Assembly (NCBI GenBank): GCA_041484845.1
Contig: JBGPIK010000076.1
Coordinates: 1-20,766 of the forward strand
Length of the DNA stretch: 20,766 bases
Source: JBGPIK01 sp041484845
Lineage (GTDB): Bacteria; Desulfobacterota; Binatia; UBA9968
Reading direction: 5' to 3'
Shown: piece after piece, positions 15,088 through 20,766 of the stretch
Layout: every line of letters starts with the position of its first letter
Position numbering within the stretch: the stretch's first letter is position 1
Made by a program: the position numbers and the translations under genes
The notes under the pieces: model-generated
Databases searched by the model: none
Told to the model about the DNA's origin: nothing
Seen by the model: only the letters and a program-made list of their open reading frames with translations

Positions 15088-17364
15088 TCAACCTTTCTCT
15101 TTGAGCGCGCGTAGAATTTTTTCCGGCGTAATGGGCAAAGTCTTAATTCTAACGCCGACGGCGTCGAAAATAGCGTTGCTGATCACCGCCGCGGTCGGGT
15201 CCATGTTCAGTTCGCCCAGTCCCTTCGCTCCGAACGGACCGGTCGGTTCGTAGGATTCAGCGAAAGCGTATTTGAGCGGGGGCATGTCTCGCATCGAAGG
15301 AATGCGATAATCGGAAAAATTTGGATTGACGGGTCTGCCTTCATCAAATTGTAAACCTTCGGTCAGAACATATCCTAGACCTTGCGCCAACCCGCCCTCA
15401 ACCTGCCCCTCGGCGCCGGCAGGGTAGATAACCGTGCCACAATCGGAGGCGATAACGTACTGAAGGATCTTGACCTGGCCCGTTTCTCGATCGACGTGGA
15501 CGTACGCCGCCTGGACGCCATAGTTATAGGCCCCGGACTCATTGCCGAAACGAGTCTCGTCCGGCAAAACGGAATCGGCATCGAAGCTCCCCGAAGCGAC
15601 GATCGGCGCGCCGTCGTGACGAAATAAACGCGCGCGCGCGACATCGGAGACGGTCAACGATTTGCTTTCCGCTCCCTTAACCGAGATGCGGCCATCACGG
15701 CAGATGAGGTCCGCCGGGTTCGCTTCGAGCATCTCCCCGGCTTGCTCGAAAAGCTGCTCTTTCACCTTGCCGGCGGCATTCTTCACGGCGTTGCCGCTGA
15801 TGTAAGTCAGGCGGCTCGCAAAGGCGCCGAGACAAAAAGTGGTGAGATCGGTGTCGGCGCGTGAAACCTCGACATCTTCTACGGGTATGCCCAATTCTTC
15901 CGCCGCGATCTGGCACATGACCGTAAAAGCGCCCTGGCCGCACTCACCCTCGCCGCTGAGGATCAGCGCTTTGCCGTCTTCGTTGAGCTTGATCGTCGCC
16001 GAACTGCCGTCGTAATCGCCGAAATGGCGCTTCCCGCTGACGTGCACCGTGCACGCGAATCCCAGGCCGGTGTCGGGTGTTTTCTCAGCGCGTTTTTCTT
16101 TCCACTCCATCATCTTTTCCGCCATGTCGATGCATTGTTTGAGCTCACAACTGTTGACGCGGTTGCCGTGAGGTGAAACGTATCCCGGCTCGGCGGCGTT
16201 AATGCGCGCGAGTTCCAATGGATCGATCCCTAAGGCGTGCGCGCCTTTGTCGACGGCTTGTTCGACCGCCCATTCGGCCGACGGATTGCCGAAGCCGCGA
16301 AAGGCGCCGGTGGGAATCTTATTGGTGTAAACCAGATAGGCCTGGGTCTTTACATCGGTGTACTTGTAGCAGGTGTCGTGGCGCATGGCTGCGACGCCGG
16401 TGATCGCGGGTGCCTTCGCCGAGTAGGCGCCGTTGTCCGCGACCACGCGAATCTGCTTGGCGCGCATGCGCCCGTCTTTTTTGAAACCGAGCTTTACGTA
16501 AATTTTCATAAAGACTCGGGGGCGGCAACCGGCCAAAAACTCCTCCTCGCGGGTATTGATGATCTTCACCGGCTTCTTCGCCTTACGGGCGAGCACGGCG
16601 GCAACCAGCGCGTTGTTATCGTCGCAAGATTTGCCACCGAAGCCGCCTCCGACCGCGGTTTGGATAATGCGCACATCGGTTTCGCGAACGCCGAGAGCCG
16701 TGGCGATCCGGTAACGCGCGTTGAACAGCGTCTGCGTGTTCATGTAGATCGTATATTTTCCGTTGGGCGCGTATTCCGCGACGCTGCCAATGGTTTCGAT
16801 TGCGCAATGCCACTGCGGTGCGCTCTGGAAAGTGTCCTCGATGATCACGTCCGACTCGGCGAAGGCGCGCGCGACGTCGCCTCGCTCCACATCGATGGTG
16901 GTCGCGATGTTGCGTTCCTTGTCGTCGTGAACGAGCGGGGCGCCGTCCTGCATCGCCTCCTCGGCGTCAAAGACGGCCGGCAGCGGCTCCCATTCGACGT
17001 CGATTAAGTCGACTGCTTCTTCGGCCGTGTCCTGATCGATGGCCGCGACGGCTGCGACCTCCTCGCCGACATAACGCGCCTTGCCGACGGAAAGAATATA
17101 TTGATCCGCAAAGAAAGCGCCCCAGGGTCGCTTGATGGTGTCTTCAGCGGTGACAACCGCGCGCACGCCGCGCAACTTCTCGGCACGGCTGGTGTCGATG
17201 CACAGGATTTTGGCATGAGGGTAGGGACTACGCAGTATCTTGCCGATCAACATCCCGGGCAGAGCCACATCAGCGACGTACTTGGACTCTCCGGTAACTT
17301 TGTCGTAACCCTCGACACGATGGACCCGCTGGCCCACGACGGAATATTTTTCTGTTTTTGCCAT
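15088..17364 (-). CDS. Molybdenum hydroxylase large subunit (xanthine dehydrogenase/HcrA-like), cluster 2
   Basis: A 758-residue Mo-cofactor subunit. Visible landmarks are VGQRVHRVEGYDKVTGESKY near the N-terminus, GGGFGGK (239-245), the substrate-loop arginine R356 in GAFRGFGNP (353-361), GECGQG (473-478) and the catalytic glutamate E718 in GAKGLGELN. The AFRGFG loop and GAKGxGE end are typical of the purine/nicotinate/isoquinoline hydroxylase and 4-hydroxybenzoyl-CoA reductase side of the family, not of CO dehydrogenase. It thus differs from the cluster 1 subunit, and the two clusters likely act on different substrates or steps. ATG 17364 has only a weak GAGA upstream. It lies 136 bases after the small-subunit gene, an unusually long gap that is filled with hairpins. 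The substrate cannot be read from sequence; aromatic N-heterocycle hydroxylation is a reasonable guess. Confidence 0.92.
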   Translation of the reverse strand: MAKTEKYSVVGQRVHRVEGYDKVTGESKYVADVALPGMLIGKILRSPYPHAKILCIDTSRAEKLRGVRAVVTAEDTIKRPWGAFFADQYILSVGKARYVGEEVAAVAAIDQDTAEEAVDLIDVEWEPLPAVFDAEEAMQDGAPLVHDDKERNIATTIDVERGDVARAFAESDVIIEDTFQSAPQWHCAIETIGSVAEYAPNGKYTIYMNTQTLFNARYRIATALGVRETDVRIIQTAVGGGFGGKSCDDNNALVAAVLARKAKKPVKIINTREEEFLAGCRPRVFMKIYVKLGFKKDGRMRAKQIRVVADNGAYSAKAPAITGVAAMRHDTCYKYTDVKTQAYLVYTNKIPTGAFRGFGNPSAEWAVEQAVDKGAHALGIDPLELARINAAEPGYVSPHGNRVNSCELKQCIDMAEKMMEWKEKRAEKTPDTGLGFACTVHVSGKRHFGDYDGSSATIKLNEDGKALILSGEGECGQGAFTVMCQIAAEELGIPVEDVEVSRADTDLTTFCLGAFASRLTYISGNAVKNAAGKVKEQLFEQAGEMLEANPADLICRDGRISVKGAESKSLTVSDVARARLFRHDGAPIVASGSFDADSVLPDETRFGNESGAYNYGVQAAYVHVDRETGQVKILQYVIASDCGTVIYPAGAEGQVEGGLAQGLGYVLTEGLQFDEGRPVNPNFSDYRIPSMRDMPPLKYAFAESYEPTGPFGAKGLGELNMDPTAAVISNAIFDAVGVRIKTLPITPEKILRALKEKG

Positions 17365-17421
17365 AGGGGCGTTCTCTATTATTTCGCTGGGTCAGTTACA
17401 ACTGAGACGCATCTGTCATTC

Positions 17422-17474
17422 TGAGCCGGAGGCGAAGAATCTTGTGTTTCGGACAAGGTCCTTCGCTCCGCTCA
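17422..17474. repeat. Imperfect palindromic dispersed repeat between small and large subunit genes of cluster 2
   Basis: TGAGCCGGAGGCGAAG (17422-17437) pairs with CTTCGCTCCGCTCA (17461-17474), with two bulged bases in the left arm. It is the common CATTCTGAGC...GCGAAGAATCT kind of intergenic repeat. It sits between the small-subunit stop and the large-subunit start, beside a second, stronger hairpin. Confidence 0.65.
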
Positions 17475-17476
17475 GG

Positions 17477-17509
17477 ACGGACTGATCCACTTGCAGCGGA
17501 TCAGTCCGT
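17477..17509. terminator. Perfect 12-bp hairpin overlapping the stop codon of the cluster 2 small subunit
   Basis: ACGGACTGATCC (17477-17488) and GGATCAGTCCGT (17498-17509) pair perfectly around a 9-base loop. The small-subunit TGA (17503-17501) lies inside one arm. On the plus strand a short TTT run follows. On the minus strand, the direction of transcription, there is no T-run, so it is more likely an attenuator or mRNA-stabilising stem than a full terminator. Confidence 0.55.
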
Positions 17510-18052
17510 TTTCGCCACGGATTTATACACATCCAAACTCTGGATTTTTGCCTGGTGCTCTCTCTTCCTAAATTGAAAATCGGGAGTGAGCCTATTGTTA
17601 ACCACCGCCATGACGGATTCCAGAATCTTGTAATAGCCGGTGCAGCGGCAGAGATTCCCTGACATCCACTCCTTGACTTCTTCTTCCGACGGCTTGGGAT
17701 TCTCATCGAGCAACGCCTTGGCGGCCATAATCTGTCCTGGAGTGCAAGCTCCGCACTGAAAGCCGCCGTATTCGATAAAAGCTTGCTGGAGCGGGTGGAG
17801 CACGCCGTCTTTCGCGAGTCCTTCAATCGTGGTGATTTCTTTACCCTGGCAGGCTACTGCCAGCGTCAGGCATGAGCTCACGAGCCGCCCGTCGACAATA
17901 ACGCTGCAAGCGCCGCACACCCCGATAGCGCAGCCCTCTTTGGTTCCGGTCAGACCGATCTCTTCGCGCAAAACCTGGAGGAGTAACCGGTTAGGCTCGA
18001 CGTCGAGCTCGTACGATTCGCCATTGACACGAAAAGTAAGGGTCTTTTTCAT
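17501..18052 (-). CDS. Molybdenum hydroxylase 2Fe-2S subunit, cluster 2
   Basis: A 183-residue small subunit with both [2Fe-2S] clusters. The ferredoxin-type ligands are C41, C46, C49 and C61 (GCAIGVCGACSVIVDG), and the helical-domain ligands are C100, C103, C135 and C137 (FQCGACTPGQ, GNLCRCTGYY). It aligns without gaps with the cluster 1 subunit to about residue 150, then carries an extra basic tail of some 25-30 residues (RKREHQAKIQSLDVYKS) absent from that copy. ATG 18052 has no ribosome binding site; a promoter ends nine bases upstream, as in cluster 1. The gene is first in cluster 2. It is followed by a strong hairpin and a 136-base gap before the large subunit, so its mRNA may be more abundant than the distal genes. 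Confidence 0.93.
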   Translation of the reverse strand: MKKTLTFRVNGESYELDVEPNRLLLQVLREEIGLTGTKEGCAIGVCGACSVIVDGRLVSSCLTLAVACQGKEITTIEGLAKDGVLHPLQQAFIEYGGFQCGACTPGQIMAAKALLDENPKPSEEEVKEWMSGNLCRCTGYYKILESVMAVVNNRLTPDFQFRKREHQAKIQSLDVYKSVAKTD

Positions 18053-18061
18053 TATGCGTAA

Positions 18062-18090
18062 AAACTATCGGCTGCCTTTGAGGGAGTCAA
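18062..18090 (-). promoter_or_regulatory. Promoter of hydroxylase cluster 2, possibly leaderless
   Basis: TTGACT (18090-18085) and a weaker TAGTTT (18067-18062) are 17 bases apart on the minus strand. Nine bases separate the -10 box from the ATG at 18052. The layout mirrors that of cluster 1. The -35 box lies only four bases from the edge of the large inverted-repeat element. Confidence 0.4.
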
Positions 18091-18093
18091 CCT

Positions 18094-18343
18094 CTAGGCC
18101 GCATTATTCATGGCTAGAGGAAAAACGATGACACACTGTCGATCGAGAGGTGAGATCGGAAGAGCGAGGCACAGAGACGAACAGTTTCAATGCCGTGGTT
18201 GGTGCTCGGATCATCGCTCGCGTGTTTTCTCAGGCGTTCGTTCCAGAAACTCAGTTTGCAGGCCGCGCCAAGGCACAGACCCATTGCCTCGCTCTGGAGG
18301 GCTCGCCCCTCGATCGCCCGCACGCATGAATAATTCGGGCTAG
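18094..18343. repeat. Large imperfect inverted-repeat element (MITE-like or structured RNA) in a gene-free gap
   Basis: The 360 bases between the cluster 2 small-subunit start and the ubiD-like stop hold no supported gene but a nested inverted repeat. Pairing blocks from outside inward are CTAG (18094-18097 with 18340-18343), ATTATTCATG (18103-18112) with CATGAATAAT (18325-18334), CGATCGAGAGGTGAG (18140-18154) with CTCGCCCCTCGATCG (18302-18316, 13 of 15), and AGAGCGAGGCA (18161-18171) with TGCCTCGCTCT (18285-18295). The left arm has about 19 extra bases. The unpaired centre is about 113 bases. This fits a non-autonomous mobile element or the footprint of one; no transposase and no clear target duplication were seen. 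Confidence 0.6.
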
Positions 18344-18378
18344 GGACGCCGCTTATGTTGTTACGATCTGTTTTTTGC

Positions 18379-18402
18379 GCAGGCCGCTCAGGTAAGGCCT
18401 GC
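18379..18402 (-). terminator. Candidate terminator-like hairpin after the UbiD-family gene
   Basis: GCAGGCC (18379-18385) and GGCCTGC (18396-18402) form a 7-bp stem, extendable to about 10 with one G-U pair, with a 10-base loop. It begins 11 bases past the ubiD-like stop codon. No T-run follows on the minus strand, so termination is only possible. Confidence 0.4.
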
Positions 18403-18412
18403 ACAAGTGGAA

Positions 18413-20068
18413 TTACTCTGATCGACCGGAGTGCGATTTGCCCCATTTTGCGCGCATCGATTTCATCGTTTCGCCTTCGCCCACCTGCACGCGCGTGCGG
18501 CGCAGCTTTTCCCAAACCTTTTCATGTTCGCTTTGTGCCGCCAATTCGGCTTCCTGAGCGAGGTCTTCGGGCCACAACCCCATCAGGTATCCGTGCCAGG
18601 GCTCCTGCGGCTCAAGTTTCGGCAGGCCGAGCTCTTCCCATATTTGGCGCGCGCGAACCATGTATTCTTTTTTCGGCAAGGACAACGGCGGAAAATCCGC
18701 TTTGCGGGTTGCATCGATCAGCAAAGAAGATTCGCTGTTGTCATAACGGCTGGAAGGATGGGTGGCGACCATCCCGATGGGAGTGGCTCCGAACGGGCGA
18801 TCGCGAACGATCTTCACGTCCTTGTGCGGTTGCGAACGGTGCGTGATCGCCCAGGTGACCGCGACCGGGTCGCGTACGTTGATATCTTCATCGACGGCGA
18901 CAATCATTTTTCCAACCCGATCGCCGTAATCCAAGACGGCTTGCATTACGCCCCACGGCTCTTCGTCGTTGCGTTTTTTCAGGCTAACGGCCACATAGGG
19001 GCGGAGATTGACGAGCGGCTCCATCATGTGGACCTCGCGAACGCAGTCGAAGCCCTTACTGACAATAAACCGCTTGACGAGCGTCGCCATGCCCATCGCT
19101 TTGATCTTGGAACTTTCGCTGGGCGTCACCTGGCTGATAATAGAGACCCAGATCGGATTTTTACGATGGGTGACGCACTTTAACTCAAAAAGCGTGCTCA
19201 ACGTGCGCGGATCGACGTAGCCCATCGACTCGCCGAACGGTCCTTCTTCTTCCATGTAGTTTGTCGGAATTATCCCTTCAAGAACGATTTCGGCGCTCGC
19301 CGGAACTTCCAGATCCACGGTCTGACATTTTATCAATGTTACCGCTTCACCCATAAGGCCGCCCGCCAGAGCCAGCTCGTCCATCTCGGGAGGCACTTTT
19401 TGCGTCGCGGCATAAGAAACTGCGGGAACGGTCCCCACCACGATGGCAACTTCCAAAGGCATGCCTCTCTTGCGGCACTTTTCCCAGTGCGCCGACAGAT
19501 CCTGCGGCGTCCCGGACATAAGACCGGCCAAGGCGGCTCCCTTGATTAAGCCGCGATAATTTCCGACATTTCTTTTGCCCGTCTCGGGATCCTTGGTGAT
19601 CCAGTGACCGGCGGTAATGTAGGGGCCGTTGTCGAAACCGGGCGTGGAGATCGGAATCGCGAACTCACCAAGCCCGCCGTGGGCGAGCAGATCGGCGCCC
19701 TTGTGAATTTCCTCCTGCGCGGGGCCGGCGCCGACAACGATCGGATCGATGGGATGATCCAAGGCGTAGAGCCAGCGATCGGCGACGTCTGCGGGCGCGC
19801 ACTTGAGTCCCAGGCAATAGATGGCCTCGGAGCCGGCCAAACCGCCGACCAGCACGGAGCAATTGAATTTGCGCCCTTTCGAATCGACCACGTTGTCGAA
19901 GAGAAAACCGCGCCGCGCTTCTTCGGGAAGCCCCCTGAATTGCCAGCGGACTAAAGGCTGGAGCTCCGTGTCTTTATTGATCTCTCGATGAATGCGATAG
20001 AGTTTGCCTTGCTCATCCAGAGCGTTAATAAATTCTCGCAGATCGTTATACGGGGGGGCGAATTTCAT
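18413..20068 (-). CDS. UbiD-family prenyl-FMN-dependent (de)carboxylase
   Basis: A 551-residue UbiD-family enzyme that reversibly decarboxylates aromatic or alpha,beta-unsaturated acids using prenylated FMN, in the cytoplasm. The catalytic Arg-Glu-Glu set is visible: R172 in NVGNYRG, and E275 and E280 in EEGPFGES. Positions nearly equal R173, E277 and E282 of fungal Fdc1. Other landmarks are NDLREFINALDEQGKLYRI at the start and the C-terminal IGMVATHPSSRYDNS region. A TTG at 20119 is in frame but falls in the promoter -35; ATG 20068 starts the conserved sequence. A C7 run covers codons 4-6. No ubiX flavin prenyltransferase gene is in the window, so the cofactor must come from elsewhere in the genome. 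It lies upstream of hydroxylase cluster 2 on the same strand but is separated by a 360-base repeat-bearing gap. Substrate unknown; an aromatic carboxylate is likely. Confidence 0.93.
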   Translation of the reverse strand: MKFAPPYNDLREFINALDEQGKLYRIHREINKDTELQPLVRWQFRGLPEEARRGFLFDNVVDSKGRKFNCSVLVGGLAGSEAIYCLGLKCAPADVADRWLYALDHPIDPIVVGAGPAQEEIHKGADLLAHGGLGEFAIPISTPGFDNGPYITAGHWITKDPETGKRNVGNYRGLIKGAALAGLMSGTPQDLSAHWEKCRKRGMPLEVAIVVGTVPAVSYAATQKVPPEMDELALAGGLMGEAVTLIKCQTVDLEVPASAEIVLEGIIPTNYMEEEGPFGESMGYVDPRTLSTLFELKCVTHRKNPIWVSIISQVTPSESSKIKAMGMATLVKRFIVSKGFDCVREVHMMEPLVNLRPYVAVSLKKRNDEEPWGVMQAVLDYGDRVGKMIVAVDEDINVRDPVAVTWAITHRSQPHKDVKIVRDRPFGATPIGMVATHPSSRYDNSESSLLIDATRKADFPPLSLPKKEYMVRARQIWEELGLPKLEPQEPWHGYLMGLWPEDLAQEAELAAQSEHEKVWEKLRRTRVQVGEGETMKSMRAKWGKSHSGRSE

Positions 20069-20090
20069 GGTGCAGATCTTCTTGGTGTCG

Positions 20091-20119
20091 TATATATAGT
20101 CTTTTGTCTGTTTTATCAA
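20091..20119 (-). promoter_or_regulatory. Promoter of the UbiD-family gene
   Basis: On the minus strand TTGATA (20119-20114, five of six) is followed after 17 bases by TATATA (20096-20091) inside a run of alternating TA. Transcription would start near 20084, giving a leader of about 16 bases with an AAGAAG stretch as weak ribosome binding site. Confidence 0.5.
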
Positions 20120-20139
20120 TGTGCTGAGGATCGCTAAGC

Positions 20140-20167
20140 TTGCAAATCGCCCCTCGACCCGTACTAT
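20140..20167 (+). promoter_or_regulatory. Candidate promoter of cysS
   Basis: TTGCAA (20140-20145), 16-base spacer, TACTAT (20162-20167). The predicted start is near 20174, about eight bases before the ATG at 20182. No clear ribosome binding site is present. This is a moderate consensus match only. Confidence 0.35.
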
Positions 20168-20181
20168 GAGAAACCGCTTCT

Positions 20182-20766
20182 ATGGCGCTTAAGATTTTCA
20201 ATACGCTCGGTGGAGAAAAAGAAAATTTCATTCCGTTGTTCGACGGTGAAGTGCGCATGTATGTCTGCGGTATGACGGTCTACGACTCGTCCCATGTCGG
20301 CCATGCGCGCTCGCTGCTGACGTTTGATGTCATTGTCCGTTATCTCGGATTCTTGGGTTATCGCGTGCAGTTCGTGCGCAACTTTACCGATGTGGATGAT
20401 AAGATCATAAAAAAAGCCAACGACGAACAGGTCGGCTGCGAGACGATCACCGACCGTTACATCGCGGAGTTTTGTCGCGACAGCGAGGCGCTGGGTCTCT
20501 TACGCCCCAGCGTAGAGCCGCGCGCCACGCTGCACATGCCGGAGATTATCGCGCTGATCCGCCAGCTTGAGGGCAAGAATCTTGCCTATCGCGTGGACGG
20601 CGATGTCTATTTTGCGGTGGCGAAGTTTGATCGGTACGGCAAACTGGCGCGCAAAAAGTTGGATGAGTTGGAGGCCGGCGCCCGCGTCGAGGTCGACGAG
20701 CGCAAAAGATCGCCGCTCGATTTCGCTCTGTGGAAATCAAGCAAACCCGGAGAACCCACTTGGGAC
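20182..20766 (+). CDS. cysS: Cysteinyl-tRNA synthetase, N-terminal part, runs off the right edge
   Basis: Attaches cysteine to tRNA-Cys; a class I aminoacyl-tRNA synthetase of the cytoplasm. The 195 codons in the window contain the diagnostic MYVCGMTVYDSSHVGHAR block. C29 is a zinc ligand and HVGH (38-41) is the HIGH-type ATP-binding signature. FVRNFTDVDDKIIKKA and the SPLDFALWKSSKPGEPTWD segment follow as in full-length CysS. The KMSKS loop and anticodon-binding region lie beyond the right edge. ATG 20182 starts the conserved sequence MALKIFNTL. It diverges from the UbiD-family gene and is housekeeping, not part of the catabolic group. Confidence 0.96.
   Translation, partial: MALKIFNTLGGEKENFIPLFDGEVRMYVCGMTVYDSSHVGHARSLLTFDVIVRYLGFLGYRVQFVRNFTDVDDKIIKKANDEQVGCETITDRYIAEFCRDSEALGLLRPSVEPRATLHMPEIIALIRQLEGKNLAYRVDGDVYFAVAKFDRYGKLARKKLDELEAGARVEVDERKRSPLDFALWKSSKPGEPTWD

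Noticed and set aside
16237..17007. Plus-strand open frame opposite the cluster 2 large subunit
   Set aside because: Antisense shadow of a conserved gene; no ribosome binding site or recognisable domain.
14173..18052. 4-hydroxybenzoyl-CoA reductase (hcrABC) as the identity of cluster 2
   Set aside because: The large subunit is compatible, but the FAD subunit lacks the cysteine-rich insertion for the extra 4Fe-4S cluster, and no CoA ligase is nearby.
18114..18515. Minus-strand open frame across the inverted-repeat element and the 3' end of the UbiD gene
   Set aside because: It overlaps the real UbiD reading frame in another frame and mostly translates the repeat element; no ribosome binding site.
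18431..19183. Plus-strand open frame opposite the UbiD-family gene
   Set aside because: Antisense shadow of a gene with intact catalytic residues; no independent support.
20045..20056. C7 run in codons 4-6 of the UbiD-family gene as a phase-variation switch
   Set aside because: Seven bases is short for a contingency tract and the frame is intact; there is no sign of an alternative state.

Overview
The window looks like a catabolic and transport segment from an uncultivated, free-living bacterium with moderate GC (estimated by eye at mid-50s percent). Its gene set is orphan ABC/TTT solute-binding proteins, molybdenum hydroxylases, a UbiD decarboxylase and a UPF0182 membrane protein. The intergenic DNA is rich in small palindromic repeats (ATTCCC...GGGAAT, CCCCG...CGGGG and TTCGA...CTCAGG types). 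This combination resembles soil or subsurface lineages such as Tectomicrobia, Binatota or Rokubacteria-like groups, but that placement is inference. No RNA gene, CRISPR array, transposase or phage gene was seen.

Layout. The left edge holds the 5' end of cysK (minus strand, running off the window). A divergent promoter then drives a plus-strand group at 537-4531: small cupin, TctC/Bug-type binding protein, NMT1/SsuA-type binding protein and M24-family metallohydrolase. A 338-bp convergent gap packed with palindromes follows, then a large minus-strand UPF0182 membrane protein (4870-7614). Next come two minus-strand molybdenum-hydroxylase clusters. Cluster 1 (12890 to 9138) is ordered 2Fe-2S small subunit, Mo large subunit, FAD subunit, followed by an iron/spermidine-type binding protein (8950-7931). 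Cluster 2 (18052 to 14173) has the same subunit order but a different large-subunit subfamily. A plus-strand DUF433/DUF5615 toxin-antitoxin-like pair (13287-13979) lies between them. A UbiD-family decarboxylase (20068-18413) follows, and the 5' part of cysS (20182 onward) diverges from it at the right edge.

How the genes may work together (inference). Two trimeric hydroxylases, a prenyl-FMN decarboxylase, a cupin and an M24 hydrolase fit uptake and breakdown of aromatic or N-heterocyclic carboxylates. Three binding proteins from three families are present without any permease or ATPase gene. Neither cluster can be assigned a substrate from sequence: large subunit 1 lacks the CO-dehydrogenase cysteine loop, and FAD subunit 2 lacks the Fe-S insertion of 4-hydroxybenzoyl-CoA reductase.

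The most unusual features are: an M24 protein that keeps all five metal ligands but seems to lack both catalytic histidines of aminopeptidase P; a 250-bp imperfect inverted-repeat element between ubiD and cluster 2; strong intercistronic hairpins between small- and large-subunit genes of cluster 2, one of them overlapping the stop codon; promoters of both clusters placed so close to the start codon that the mRNAs may be leaderless; and a perfect 10-bp inverted repeat inside the antitoxin-like gene.
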